A stretch of DNA of 64,000 nt from Platanthera guangdongensis. Its lineage: Eukaryota; Streptophyta; Magnoliopsida; Asparagales; Orchidaceae. The notes below the pieces were generated by a model. The model saw only the letters and a program-made list of their open reading frames with translations. It made no database searches and was not told the DNA's origin. This document shows, piece by piece, positions 1-11,262 of this stretch (position 1 is the stretch's first letter; each line of letters begins with the position of its first letter). A program made the position numbers and the translations under genes. The stretch covers positions 127,491,221-127,555,220 of the forward strand of contig CM077158.1 in the NCBI GenBank assembly GCA_039583875.1. Reading direction: 5' to 3'.

Positions 1-66
1 GTCTCTCGGTGCACTACTTTCCGTCGATTGCGGATGCTTTGATTGACCAGCACCGCTCCTAGCTGC
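1..66 (-). pseudogene. gag: Element T0: first codons of Ty3/gypsy gag (partial)
   Basis: Read on the minus strand this short stretch encodes a peptide containing RSGAG and later ESSAP. It matches the start of the T1 gag at 30576, which has TRSGAGLL and KESSAPND in the same order. It is therefore the N-terminal tip of a chromovirus-like gag, whose remainder lies outside the window to the left. No ATG is visible at the expected start: the codons just upstream read Ala-Ala and a TAG follows further upstream, so the start has probably decayed. The identification rests on the match to T1 and on the PBS and LTR found at the expected distance to the right. Confidence 0.6.
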
Positions 67-278
67 CTATAGAAGCAAAGACACACGATTAGACGACAAC
101 CAAATTGCTAAAAGCAATCATTGGAACACTCAAATTCCACAAAACAAGTGTATTTTCAATTCCTAAGTGGACATTCATGGGTTCTTTTTTACTGTTATAA
201 CGATGACACACACATGTGCTCACCACCCCTTAGAATAATTCGCCCACGAATTCATTTAAGCCTGACCGTAACCAGAAG
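67..278 (-). other. Element T0: leader between PBS and gag
   Basis: This stretch is non-coding and lies between the primer-binding site and the gag start of T0. It matches the T1 leader at 30577-30787 in order and content, including a conserved block around CATTCCTAAGTGGACATTC. No separate gene is seen in it. Confidence 0.6.
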
Positions 279-288
279 TCTGATACCA
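279..288 (-). other. Element T0: primer-binding site (tRNA-Met type)
   Basis: The minus strand reads TGGTATCAGA three bases after the LTR terminus GGGTGTTACA. This is the usual initiator tRNA-Met primer site of plant Ty3/gypsy elements, and it fixes the orientation of T0 and the 3' end of its LTR. Confidence 0.85.
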
Positions 289-1742
289 AATTGTAACACC
301 CCCATCCATCGTATGACATATAATAGAAGGTCCAGCTGGAACCCGATGCCATATACCACAGACAGACAGAAGGGTTACATATTAATAACCAAACAAACCA
401 ATTAAGACTACTCGTCCTAACACAGAGCATTCTAGCAGAAGTTTTTAAAAGTAGAAAGAACCCAAACTGAATAATCAATTTACATGAATGTCCACAATCG
501 CTACCACTGGAATGAAATAACAATACACTGAAAGATACAGGGCCTTATGGCCTTACAATAGTTCACTTATCAAATAGTGTCTTACATAAATCGGCTCGCA
601 GGCCGGCCACACATGAGAAAATAAAACAACTATACATTAAGGCCTTCGAGAGAAAGCACGGCAGCATGGGCTCCAGCCCGCTATTTTGCCCTCGGCTCCG
701 CAGCACCTGCAAGCAATATTCCACCGCACGGTGGCAAACAGGCAACGGTCAGCTAAAGCCGACCAAATTATAACGACCCCGTCCCTTTCTCGGCATGGTG
801 GTGCTCCTTCCCTGCATATCATTAGCCCAGCTAAACAATAATGTATAAATATACTTCGCCATAGGTATAGGCTCGCACGACCAAACACCCCGTGCACTCA
901 GGGCACTTTAACGGTGAATCCTGACACTTCAGCGTCTTCACCAGCACCCCCAGGATGGCAGCAACATGAGCATTTTAGCCTTCCTGACCACTGTCTAAGG
1001 CTCCTGACTATGCCAATGGCCAGTCCCCTTTTCGGGTCTCTCACACCGAACCACATAGCCCATGTCCAATTCCACTTGCCCGTTGCTCAATCGCGTAGTT
1101 CACATTAAGACGTACGCACGGGCCAAGCTTCTCTCGGATCCTAATATTCCAATCAATCACATAACCCAGTTATGTTCAAGGCTGGTTCCCAGACTACCAA
1201 GTTAGCAGAACAACGATTCCGCTCAGTTTTCCGGGTGAGCCTTGGAGCTAACCTCCAAGGATCCCTGCTGCAATCTACAGCGTAGAAACCCGAAAATCGA
1301 AAGCACGGAGTCTTCTCCGGAAAATCATAACAAATGCAACATTGTCGATACAGACCAACATGTCCGGGTAGGTTTCACACACAATGCCTATACCCGTACT
1401 CTGATTCCGGACTCTAAATGCAACACAAGGGGGACTATTCCCGTCAACCCCAAGGAACACCGCACACTCGCCGCACACTCGCGGGAGCGGGTTTTCCCTA
1501 TGCAAAAAGGAAGAGCTTCACATGATCAAGTAGAGAATCGTTACCCTTGTAGTACGCTTTGGAACCATTGAAAACTATCCGGATAGAAGACTTCGCAACG
1601 AGATTCCCTCCACGAATCCGCTCTCGGTTCTCTGATCGGTGCTCCGGTGCTCCGCCGGCAGCCAGAAAACTCCTCCATCTTCCTCCTCTTTCTAACTCCT
1701 TGAGAGATAGAGACTAGGGGAGAAAATGAGGAATTGATCCTC

Positions 1743-1749
1743 TATTTAT
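1743..1749 (-). promoter_or_regulatory. Element T0: LTR TATA box
   Basis: ATAAATA on the minus strand separates the conserved R-U5 part from the motif-rich U3. The equivalent TATATA in T1 is at 32410-32415. The call rests on motif and position only. Confidence 0.45.
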
Positions 1750-1849
1750 GATCTTAACAGAGCAGGGTTTCCCCAGGGCTGTCGGATTTTAATTAAAGAA
1801 ATCGAACGGCTCTAATCCGCTCAAAAATCAACAGACCTGGGCCGAACAC

Positions 1850-2115
1850 GTCCTCGCACACGGCCGTGTCCCAGGCCGTGTGCCTCTATCCAGGAACGAT
1901 CGTCGAACACAGAGACTCATATGGGCTCAGACACGCCCGTGTCTCACTCGACATGCCCGTGTCGGGTCCTCGACACGCCCGTGTCCGGGGGCGTGTCACA
2001 TATAATCGCCACGCCAACCGACACGACCCTGCTGAACACGGGTACTGACACGGGTAGGCACACGCCTGTGTCAAATGACACGCCCGTGTCATTAAGCCGT
2101 GTTACTTGCCGTGTC
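1850..2115. repeat. Element T0: U3 array of ACACGGCCGTGT / GACACGCCCGTGTC words
   Basis: About a dozen copies of a short near-palindromic word (ACACGGCCGTGT, ACACGCCCGTGT and variants) are spaced irregularly, together with an ATCGTCGAAC word. They lie upstream of the TATA box in element orientation. The same words occur in the Athila-like LTRs at 17560-18120, 29095-29640 and 38255-38815. Six-frame reading gives overlapping small ORFs here that are artefacts of the repeat. Confidence 0.8.
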
Positions 2116-2424
2116 CTTTTCGGGATGGAAACGGCCAAAACACCAGCCAGATGATGAGTGCGATAATGACAGGCCTTTTACTATCATAATTGTAATCATG
2201 TCCACTATTTTCTGCCTCCTTGTGTAGTAATTTCTCAAGATTAGTTGAGAAATTATCGTATCATGAATAGGAGAGCACAGTTAGGATTTTTGGTTACTCC
2301 TTGTATTAAGCTATATATTTATCCTTTCATTTTTTAATGCAGGCAGTGCCAACCAATGACACTAAAAGTCTTGGAGCAAACAGGGGAGTTCATGGAGTCA
2401 ACATGGCTGATGACAGGACAAAAA

Positions 2425-2720
2425 TTTGGCGCACACGGGTAGACACACAACCATTCAATACCCGTGTCCTATTTGCCCTGGAGCTGAAAAAATTGGACGC
2501 AGGATACAGAGACTCACACGGGAAGGAACACGCCCGTTTGTCTACACGTGTCATATTTGAACACGACTGCCGACCAACCCATGTCTGGAGAATATGAAGA
2601 ACAACACGGCCGTGTCAGTACCCGTGTCATCGGACACAGCCCACTACCAGACACGCCTGTTCGTGGGGAACCGCCTAGGAACCGTCAACACGGCCTGACA
2701 CATGACCATGTTGGAACCCG
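2425..2720. repeat. Element A1: U3 array of CACGGGT / ACACGCCC words
   Basis: Degenerate copies of the ACACGGNCGTGTC word lie directly upstream of the TATA box at 2744. They are sparser and more mutated than those of T0, E and B. The same vocabulary recurs inside A1 at 9300-9730. Confidence 0.65.
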
Positions 2721-2743
2721 TGTCTGACCTGTTTACAAAGGGA

Positions 2744-2750
2744 TTATATA
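2744..2750 (+). promoter_or_regulatory. Element A1: LTR TATA box
   Basis: TTATATA lies just downstream of the U3 word array. About 100 bases further on, a GT donor-like site (2851, context GAAGG|GTATTT) and a pyrimidine-rich TTTTTTGTAG acceptor-like site ending at 3853, 11 bases before the gag ATG, suggest a leader intron. The intron is an inference. Confidence 0.5.
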
Positions 2751-3720
2751 ATTCCTGTAGGAAAATTAGAGGAGAACTTTTGGATCATTTTGGAATTGGA
2801 GAACTTCTGCAGCACGAAGTGGAGCATCCAAGAGAAGGAGGATTTGAAGGGTATTTTGTATGCATTTAATTTTTCATTAATCCCTTTTAATATTTCCTTT
2901 CTCTTGGTGATTCAACTTTGTTTATTTTTTAATTTGCATGAACTTATATTTGAATGATTTAGTAATCATGTATCGCTTTGTTTACATCAAATTCGTGGTA
3001 TTTTATTCGTATTTAGGCTTACAAACAAAGGGTTTCATTTTCATTATGGATTGCTTCTTTGCTTTACATAATTTGCAAACTTATAGATTGAGAAATTTGT
3101 TATTTGTGATGATATTTGTATGTCCATATTGTGGTGTTAACTCTATTTGTGAATCAAACTCCATGATCGAGAGATATGTTGTTGGAAAATTGGAATACGA
3201 GTAAATGGATTCATGGTATTTTAGTGATAAGGTTTCATGAATTTATGTAGTAATTAGGGTGCTTTACTTAATGCGAACTTGAGTGTTGTAAATTGTTTGA
3301 GAGAAAATTTACTAACTTAGGTTTAGGATTGGAATTGCTCGAGAGAGAATTTGATGAACATTAACCTTTACATTACAACGAATTTGATAGTATTATTTTT
3401 TCATGATTACTTAGAATTGAATTAATAAATGATGTTTGTTCATGTAAAAGCTCGTAAGCTTCTTGCTTTTTACCATATTTACTTCTTCAATATTGAATTA
3501 TCCAAATAGTTATAGTTAGGTCAATCTAGTTTAGATATCAATTTTACTTATAGTTACGATAATAGAGTGAGGGTGAGTACGAATATTTGAAATGGCCCTG
3601 TGGAATACGACACGAGATATAAATTTCTCCTGTACTATGATTGATAGGTGCACTTGCCTGAATGTAGAATGAAATCACATTGAGTTATTACTTGTTAGCA
3701 AAAGAAAATCATCAACCTTT

Positions 3721-3738
3721 TGGCACCGTTGCCGGGGA
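3721..3738 (+). other. Element A1: primer-binding site (Athila type)
   Basis: TGGCACCGTTGCCGGGGA lies six bases after the LTR end. This is the PBS sequence typical of Athila-lineage elements, usually assigned to tRNA-Asp. The same sequence is present in B at 41167-41184. Confidence 0.85.
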
Positions 3739-3864
3739 CTCGATTTCATTATTTTGAAAGCCTGAACTTTATTAATCTACCAATTTTTGTTTATTAATGT
3801 ATAATTGTAAATTAGTTATGGAATAATTATATCACTTAATCCCTTTTTTGTAGTGTGTTAGTCT

Positions 3865-5230
3865 ATGACAAGGGGCAGAAATTCTGGGCTAGCACCATTT
3901 CATCCTGACCCAGAACGACTTATCCATAACACCAACCAAAGGGACGTGGGAGTCAATACCACAGATATTTCAAACGAACTAGTACAAGAAGAAACAGTTA
4001 ACCAAGGAGAGAATCATCCGGAAAATTTGGATACCATAGCCAACCATAATGAGCAAACTATGTCTGACTTTGCTAGACCTAACCTCCAAGGAACTGGGTC
4101 AAGTATCGTTTGACAGCCAATAGTCACCAATAACTTCGAGTTGAAGCCTAGTGTCATACAGATGATTCAACAGTATGTCCAGTATGATGGCCTGCAAGAT
4201 GAAGATCATAACACCCACTTGGCCGGATTCCTTGAGATATCTGATACATTCAAGATCAATGGTGTTTCCAATGATATCATTCAATTGAGATTGTTTCCAT
4301 TCTCTCTAAGGCATAAAGAGAAGCAGTGGTTGAACTCACTACCTAAGGGGTCAATACTACTTGGGATATTATGGTTGAGAAGTTTCTGATGAAGTATTTC
4401 CCACCGGCAAAGACTACAAAGCTAAGGAATGACATCTCTACATTCATGCAATTGGAATCTGAATCGTTGTACGACACATGGGAACGATTCAAGGACCTTT
4501 TGAGGAGATGTCCCCACCATGCTCTACCTTAATGACTTCAGATTCAGACCTTCTATAATGGTCTAAATCTGGCTACTAAACAGATGATTGATGCAGCTAG
4601 TGGTGGCACCTTGAACAATAAGACACCTGAAGCGACTCAGCAATTGATAGAAGACATGACGATGAACAACTATCAATGGACTACCGTGAGACAATATCCT
4701 AGCAAGCCCGCAGGAATTTATGAAGTGGATGTTGTCACCGCCTTAGCCATTCAAGTGGAGAAGCTTCACCAAAAGATGAACAACCTTGCCTTAGCATCAC
4801 CCTCCATGACACCTCAACAATGGGACCCTTCATATAGTGGAATGCCTAGTTGTGAACCATCAGTACAAGAGCATGTTGACTATATGGGTAACAATATGAG
4901 ACCTCCTTTCAATCAAGCGAACAACCCATATAGTGCTACATACAATCCTGGATTTAGGAACCACCCAAATTTCTCTTGGGGACGACAAGACAATCAAGGG
5001 AAGTAACCCATGTTTGGACAACAACAACAACCGAAACCAAGGAAGCCTACATTGGAAGATGTGCTCACCAAGTTCATGCAAACTACTGATGTAGCCTTCC
5101 GGAATTAAGAGGGCTCGATTCGGAATTTGGAGAATCAGATTGGACAGCTTGCAAGGATGGTTTTTGAAATATAACAAGGGACACTTCCAGGAAATATTGA
5201 GACAAATCATAAGGAGCATGCAAAAACCAT
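3865..5230 (+). pseudogene. gag: Element A1: gag (degenerate)
   Basis: Gag forms the capsid and nucleocapsid of the retrotransposon particle. The start ATG at 3865 (MTRGRN) parallels MTRGQP in element B. The Athila gag core is recognisable, with stretches such as SVIQM, FPFSL, KYFPPAKT, RRCPHHALP, MIDAASGGTLNNK and NHPNFSW, all shared with B. It is broken by a TGA at 4111-4113, a one-base deletion near 4352, two adjacent stops at 4531-4536 where B has Thr-Trp, and further stops at 5005, 5106 and 5172. Frames change between segments, so no full-length protein can be made. The family is certain and the exact limits approximate. Confidence 0.8.
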
Positions 5231-5234
5231 TCAA

Positions 5235-7807
5235 TTGAGGAGTGGAAAGGAGTTACAAGACCCAAGGGTTACGAAGGAAGCGCCCCAAGTGGAGTCTAGC
5301 GGCGAAGGACCAAGCGAGATGAACGTGCAACCGATGGATTATCCACCAGCAGTACCATACCCAACAAAGCTTAACAAGGAGAGCATGGATGCGCAGTATG
5401 GTAAATTTCTATCTGTGTTTAAACAATTACATGTCAATTTACCTTTTTCTGAAATTATTCAAATGCCTAAGTATGCGAAATTTCTTAAGTATTTAATTTC
5501 TAATAAAAGGAAAATAGAAGAATTATCTTTAGTCACACTCTGTGAAAAATGTTCTGCTATTTTGCAAAATAAACTACCACAAAAAATTAAGGATCCCGAT
5601 TCATTTTCAATTCCATGTTTAATCGGAGATTTGCAAGTAAATAAAGCTTTAGCAGATTTAGGAGCAAGTATAAATTTAATGCCTTATAAACTATATTTGA
5701 AACTAGGTCTAGGAGAACTTAGCCCAACTAGAATGAGTATTCAACTAACAGATCGATCGGTTAAGTATCCTAGAGGAATAGTGGAAGATGTATTGGTTAA
5801 GGTAGATAAGTTTATATTTCTTACTGATTTTGTTATTCTAGATATGGATGAAAAAATTGAAGTACCACTTATATTAGGTCGTCCATTTATAGCCACGTCT
5901 AGGGCGCTTATTGATGTTTTTGATGGTAAATTAGTTTTGCGAGTAGGAGAAGATGAAATCACTTTTCAAATTGGCAATACTATGAAACAATCTTTAGATA
6001 ATGATGATTATTGTAATTTTTCTCATGGTATTGATAATGTTATGCCTTCTCTAAATTCTACTTTCTATTGTAAAGATCCTTTAGAAATTTGTATTACAAA
6101 CTGCTATATAGAAGAAGAAAAAATAAAGATATTGTTGAACATTTATTTTTTCTAGATAATAGTGTTGCAATGAATAGAACGACTGAATATAGTTTGATTA
6201 CTCAAGGAGATCATGAAGCTCTTAAGAATAATACTAAGAATCCACCAATAGTAGAACTTAAAAAATTACCGGATCATCTTGAGTATGCATTCTTAGTAAC
6301 TAATTCTTCTTATCCAGTTATTATTTCCTCTAATCTGTCTAATACTGAAAAAAATAAATTAATAACTGTATTGAAGAAATGTAAAGGTGCAATAGCATGG
6401 CAAATATCTGACATAAAGGGTATTAATCCTAGCTTTTGCACTCACAAAATCCTTTTGGAAGAAAACTATAAATCTTCTATTCAACCGCAATGTAGGCTAA
6501 ACCCGAATATGAAAGAGGTAGTCAAGGCAGAGATTGTTAAGTTATTAGATGCTGGTATTATATACCCTATTTCGGATAGTTCATGGGTGAGTCCTGTCCA
6601 AGTCATTCCTAAGAAGGGTGGCCTAACAGTGGTAGCTAACGATAAGAATGAGTTAATTCCTACGCGAACGGTAACAGGTTGGCGTGTCTGTATTGACTAT
6701 AGGAAATTAAATGATGCCACTAGGAAAGACCATTTCCCTCTGCATTTCATTGACCAAATATTAGAATGTTTGTCAGGACATTCCTATTATTATTTTCTAG
6801 ATGGACTTTCTAGATACTTCCAAATTCCTATAGCACCAGAAGACCAGGAGAAAACAACATTTACTTGCCCATTCGGTATATTCGCCTATAGACGTATGCC
6901 TTTCGGGTTATGTAATGCACCCGCTACTTTTCAAAGGTGCATGCTAGCCATCTTTAATGAATATGTTGAGGATATCATGGAAGTATTTATGGATGATTTT
7001 TCTATTTTTGGTGACTCGTTTAATCTATGTTTGGAGAATTTAAAAAAAGTTCTTAGGAGGTGTGAGGAGACTAACCTAGCGCTCAATTGGGAGAAGTGTC
7101 ATTTCATGGTCAGGGAAGGGTTAGTGCTTGGCCATAAAATCTCAAGCCAAGGAATCCAAGTAGATAGAGCGAAAATTGAGACCATCGAAAAGTTACCACC
7201 GCCAACCTCCGTCAAGGTAGTGAGAAGTTTCTTAGGACATGCGGGATTTTACCGCCGATTTATTAAAGACTTCTCTAAAATAGCTAAACCACTTACCAGG
7301 CTGTTAGAAAAAGACACACCTTTCATTTTTGAACAAGAGTGTCTACATGCCTTTGAGTTTTTAAAAGAGAGATTAATTAATTCTCCTATTATGATCACGC
7401 CCGATTTTAATCAACTGTTTGAGATCATGTGTGACGCTAGTAGTTTTGCGGCAGGGGTTGTTTTAGAACAACGCCGAAACAAATACTTTCATCCTATATA
7501 CTACGCTAAGAAAACACTTAATAATGCACAAGAGAATTATACAACTATAGAAAAAGAACTCCTTACAGTGGTATTCGCCTTCGATAAATTTAGATCTTAT
7601 TTAACATTATCTAAAGTGCTAGTATATACCGATCACTCTGCCCTAAGATATTTATTAGCCAAGGCGGAAGCCAAGCCTCTTTTAATCCGTTGGGTTCTCT
7701 TATTACAAGAATTTGATTTAGAAATTAGGGATAAACGAGGAGTAGAAAATTTAGCGGCAGACCATCTTTCATGTTTAGAAAATCTACTACGATCAATGTT
7801 AGATTAA
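5235..7807 (+). pseudogene. pol: Element A1: protease, reverse transcriptase, RNase H
   Basis: The segment opens with RSGKEL, the Athila gag-to-protease junction. The aspartic protease carries ADLGAS and ILGRPF. A frameshift in an A-rich run near 6120 breaks the frame, after which a 572-codon frame (6089-7807) holds a nearly complete reverse transcriptase and RNase H. Visible RT landmarks are [33 protein letters not shown] and the catalytic FMDD; the RNase H has CDAS, Glu in [11 protein letters not shown] and YTDHSALR. The RT block is the best-preserved part of A1. The terminal stop at 7805 interrupts the link to integrase and is probably a mutation rather than a real end. Confidence 0.9.
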
Positions 7808-9163
7808 TCTGAAATTTCTGATACATTTCCCGAGGAATCACTATTTGTCATATCTACAAATATACATCTTGATTATCCATGGTTTGCGGATTATGCAAAC
7901 TATCTTGTAGCTAAGGTTCTTCTAAAAGAATTGTCATATCAGCAGAAAAATAAATTTTTCTCTGAATTGAAATATTACTTTTAGGAGGACCCCTTTCTTT
8001 TTCGGATATGTGAAGATTCCGTTATACGAAGGTGTGTATCAGTGGAGGAAGGTTGGAAAATCTTGGAGCATTGTCATTCAAGCCCTGCCGGTGGTCACTA
8101 TGGAGCAAATCACTCGGCAAAAAAGGTTCTTGATTCTGGTTTCTATTGGCACCTTCCATTCAGGGATGACCAAAGGTATGTACTTTCATGTGATTCTTGT
8201 CAGAAAGCAGGTAATATTTCTAAATTACATGAAATGCCACAAAAATATATTCTTGAATGTGAAGTATTCGATGTGTGGGGGATTGATTTTATGTGACCAT
8301 TTCCAGTTTCTTTTGGGAATAAATATATTTTAGTAGCTGTGGATTATGTATCGAAGTGGGTTGAAGCACAAGCTTTGCCTACTAATGATAGTAGAGTAGT
8401 AATCCGATTTTTAAAATCCTTATTTGCATGATTTGGCACACCATGCGCACTTATTAGTGATAGGGGTTTACATTTTTGTAATTCACAGCTAGATAAAGTA
8501 TTGGAAAAGTATGGAGTTACACATAGGATAGCCACTCCTTATCATCCGCAATCTAGTGGTCAAGTTGAAGTTTCCAATGGAGAGCTCAAGAGGATCCTAG
8601 AAAAATCTATAGAAGGGAATAGGAAGCAGTGGTATAGAAAACTTAACGATTGTTTGTGGGCATATAGGACTGCCTTCAAAACACCTATAGGGACCACCCC
8701 CTTTATATTAGTCTATGGCAAATCCTATCACATGCCTATAGAATTAGAACACAAGTCGTATTGGGTGATACGTTCTTTAAATTTTGATACTAATTCTATA
8801 GGAGAGAAACGTAAACTTCAACTTAACAAGTTAGATGAGAGGAGAACCATGGCTTATGAGAACTCCCGGATTTATAAGGAGAAGACCAAGCTATTTCACG
8901 ACCGTCACCTTCGCAAACCCAAGACATTTCAGAAAGGTGACCAAGTCCTCCTTTTTAATTCCCGTCTTCGTTTATTCCCAGGTAAGTTAAGGTCTAAGTG
9001 GTTCGGACCCTTTAAGGTTAAAGAAGTCTTCACCTACAACACCGTCAAACTTACTCACCCTAAGAAGGGAGATTTTAAGGTTAATGGACATCGACTGAAG
9101 CCTTATTATGGTGAGCTCCCTAAAGACATCGCTCGTCAAGAAACCTGCCTCCATCTAGATTAG
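7808..9163 (+). pseudogene. pol: Element A1: integrase (degenerate)
   Basis: Integrase inserts the cDNA into the chromosome. This segment carries an HHCC zinc finger (about 8060-8215, ending CDSCQKAG) and the catalytic triad regions: Asp in WGIDF near 8280, Asp in LISDRG near 8457, and Glu in the VSNGELKR block near 8580. A basic C-terminal part ends in [10 protein letters not shown]. In-frame stops stand at about 7981 (TAG), 8294 (TGA) and 8429 (TGA), so it is inactive. The final 220-codon frame (8501-9163) is open to a TAG that is likely the original pol end. No chromodomain is present, as expected for Athila. Confidence 0.88.
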
Positions 9164-9300
9164 GATTAAGAAAAATCTAGTAATGTTCATAAGTTTTAAA
9201 ATTTCTAGTATAAGGATAGTTATAAGAAAAAAAATTAAGTTATAAGAAAGAAAAAAAATTTCTGTAATTAATTTCAACTTAGGAAAAATTTGAATTTTGG
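9164..9300 (+). other. Element A1: spacer after pol, no feature seen
   Basis: This is A-rich non-coding DNA between the pol stop and the first CACGG words. I see no motif in it. Confidence 0.5.
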
Positions 9301-9760
9301 AGGAGCACACGGGACACCACACATCCGTGTGGGTGGCCGTGTACTCAACACAGCCCCAGGCCCAGCCGTGTAAATTAATTCCGGAAAAGGGCGATTTCAT
9401 CCCGAGCACAACACGGGTTCACACCAACCCGTGTGTCTAGCCGTGTCTCTTCGCTCGACGATCGTCGAGATCGTTGTGTCGACACATTTAACACGGCCGT
9501 GTCGGATAGAACACGGCCGTGTTGCGTGTCACCTACCAGCCCATGTATTTATAATGCGCAGTGCCAGATCAGACACGGGTCCACACACGGCCGTGTCATG
9601 TCCCGTGTCCGCCTGCCGCGCTGTCTCCTGTCAGTTTGACCGTACGGCCCCCTATAGCCCGTGTTTCACGAGGCTCAGATTCCTCAACACGGGTACGCAC
9701 ACGCCCGTGTGCGCACCCATATTTGCCTACTATATATAGGGGCCGTGTCTTTCCTTCCTT
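9301..9760 (+). promoter_or_regulatory. Element A1: internal U3-like word array with TATA box
   Basis: This spacer between pol and the 3' ORF carries many ACACGGCCGTGT/ACACGGGT words, the perfect palindrome TCGACGATCGTCGA (9455-9468) and GTGTCGACAC (9476-9485). These are the same words seen in U3 regions of T0, E, B and C1. A strong TATA box, TATATATA, follows at 9731-9738. Array, TATA, short exon, intron and ATG repeat the layout of the 5' LTR and gag leader. I infer an internal promoter for the downstream ORF; transcription is not shown. Confidence 0.6.
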
Positions 9761-9870
9761 TCCATCTCCTGAGTTCAGCCAACCTCGTTTCTTCCAATAC
9801 CAGAGCTCGTGTTGAGTGTTCTTGGCCTCCACAATTCGCGGATTCGCCTCTACTCAATCTTCCCTCCGTG

Positions 9871-9999
9871 GTAACTATCTTTTATTTATGATTTTACTAT
9901 ACGTATTTTCCTCCCCCTCTGCTTTTTCTTCCACGTTCTCGCTCCCCCATTTCCATTTTCAAACTAAATATAACAAAAATCTTTTATTTTTCTTGCTCA
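9871..9999 (+). other. Element A1: possible 129-nt leader intron of the 3' ORF
   Basis: The donor-like site CCGTG|GTAACT lies 132 bases after the TATA box. The acceptor-like site is TTTTTCTTGCTCAG, ending at 9999, and the ORF ATG follows three bases later at 10003. The interval is T-rich, as plant introns are. Splicing is predicted, not demonstrated. Confidence 0.45.
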
Positions 10000-10002
10000 G
10001 AA

Positions 10003-11262
10003 CATGTCTTCCGGAAGAGGCCAAGGCAGTCGTTGTCGTCGACCGGAGCTTCAGGCTCTATCTACGGAGCGGCGTGACGCTCTTTTACCGCTAGTGTTCA
10101 CCGATCCTACGCATTCCACCCGTTACAACCGCCTCCAATCAAAAAAAAATTCAAGACATCCGCACCATTGAGTGGAGTGTATTAGAAGAAATAATCTTAG
10201 AGGGGGATGTCCGGGAATTAATTTTTGTATTGGGTTGGGAACAATTCTTTGTGATAGAAGAGTTAGGATATAATGAACTCACACTCGAGTTCATGTCTTC
10301 ATTTTACTTCAATATTAGGCCTAACCTGATTGACTCTGATCGCGAGCACGAGGGGATCATCTCCTTTCGAGTAGGGGGAATATTTTACACACTCACCCTG
10401 TTCTAGTTCACCCAATATCTAGGGGTGTATGAGACGTATTTCCTCTTTAGTGCCGCTTACGCTGACCTTCACTTCAACATCCCCTCCCGTGATCTTGTCG
10501 GCGGTATCTGGGCTCGACTCGCTTTTGACCTTAGTCCATATGAGGCCAAGAGGTCAAAGGCGTCCAAGTTATTTCCCCCACCCTCCATTACATTCATCAC
10601 CTCCTAAGCCATACTTTGAGCGGCCGAGGCGAAAGCTCCGGCGTTGTCAGTCGACAGGACTAGTTGTACATCTATAGCATGTCGTCATGTTATCCTCTGC
10701 ACCTAGGCTTCCTTCTCGCCCAGTTCATCCTCCACCAGGCCGACACCCCCCGCATAGGGTCTATTTGTGTAGCACCCTACATCACTCGCCTGGTGAAGAA
10801 CATGGGCATCTTATCACCCCTCCCCCCGATGATAGTGGTGGCGAAGACCGTGCCCATCATAATGGCCAGCCTTCGATCCCTCCGCCTCATCACCGCCCGT
10901 CAGGGCCGGGGAGGCGTCATATATTCTATTGCGAGATGTGGGCCGCAAGCACAGGACGACAGTGATGATGAGGTGGATCCTGACCTCGATGTGCCTCTGG
11001 TACCTCCGCCCCATTCCACTTATGATCATGGCGAGTGTTCTACTGCCCCCCTCCACCTCGTTCGCGGTATTCGCGGGAGTTCCGGCAGTTCTTCGACACC
11101 GAGCTCTTGCCGCGCTTAGAGCGTATCGAGGTGGCTCAGACACGAACAGAGGACGTCCTTATCCAGATCAGGGACCACTTGGGGATCGCCCCTAGAGCGC
11201 CGCCAGCTCCTAGCCAGCCACACTTCCCAGACGACCAGACCGACCAGCATCCTTACTTTTGA
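10003..11262 (+). pseudogene. Element A1: ATHILA ORF-1 family / env-like 3' ORF (broken)
   Basis: Athila-lineage elements carry an extra ORF after pol, annotated as the ATHILA ORF-1 family and sometimes called env-like; its function is unknown. The ATG at 10003 begins MSSGRGQGS with a basic, Arg-rich N-terminus. Family-like stretches follow: NELTLEFMSSFYF, ISFRVGG, TQYLGVYE, LSHTLSGRGES and PLHLGFLLAQFI. The C-terminus (about 11035-11262) is a charged, probably helical tail followed by Pro-rich sequence. It is broken by a frame change at the A-run 10141-10149, a TAG at 10405-10407, another frame change near 10570 and a TAG near 10650. I see no obvious signal peptide or membrane helix, so env-like is only a label. 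Confidence 0.65.

Larger units (their letters stand above)
292..2149 (-). repeat. Element T0: 5' LTR
   Basis: On the plus strand the LTR begins TGTAACACCCCC next to the PBS. Bases 292 to about 1735 match the R-U5 part of the T1 LTR (30801 to about 32375). The right limit is inferred: the minus strand could start TGGCTGGTGTTTTGG at 2149, immediately before the A1 LTR. A TATA-like ATAAATA (minus, 1743-1749) is followed upstream by a palindrome-rich U3. The right boundary is the uncertain part, because no partner LTR is in the window. Confidence 0.6.
2152..3714 (+). repeat. Element A1 (Athila-like): 5' LTR
   Basis: The LTR runs from TGATGAGTGCG to AAATCATCA, immediately before an Athila-type PBS. 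Its start resembles the TGATGAATTG start of the B and E LTRs. It contains CACGGGT/ACACGCCCGT words at about 2430-2720, then a TATA box, then an AT-rich R-U5. The start coordinate is inferred from the TGATGA similarity, since the 3' LTR of A1 is not present for comparison. Confidence 0.6.

Noticed and set aside
292..2149. T0 LTR as the missing 3' LTR of T1
   Set aside because: It has its own primer-binding site and gag start on the left, so it is a 5' LTR of a separate copy.
10003..11262. A1 3' ORF as a true viral envelope
   Set aside because: No signal peptide, transmembrane helix or cleavage site could be seen; the readable parts resemble the ATHILA ORF-1 family, whose role is unknown.
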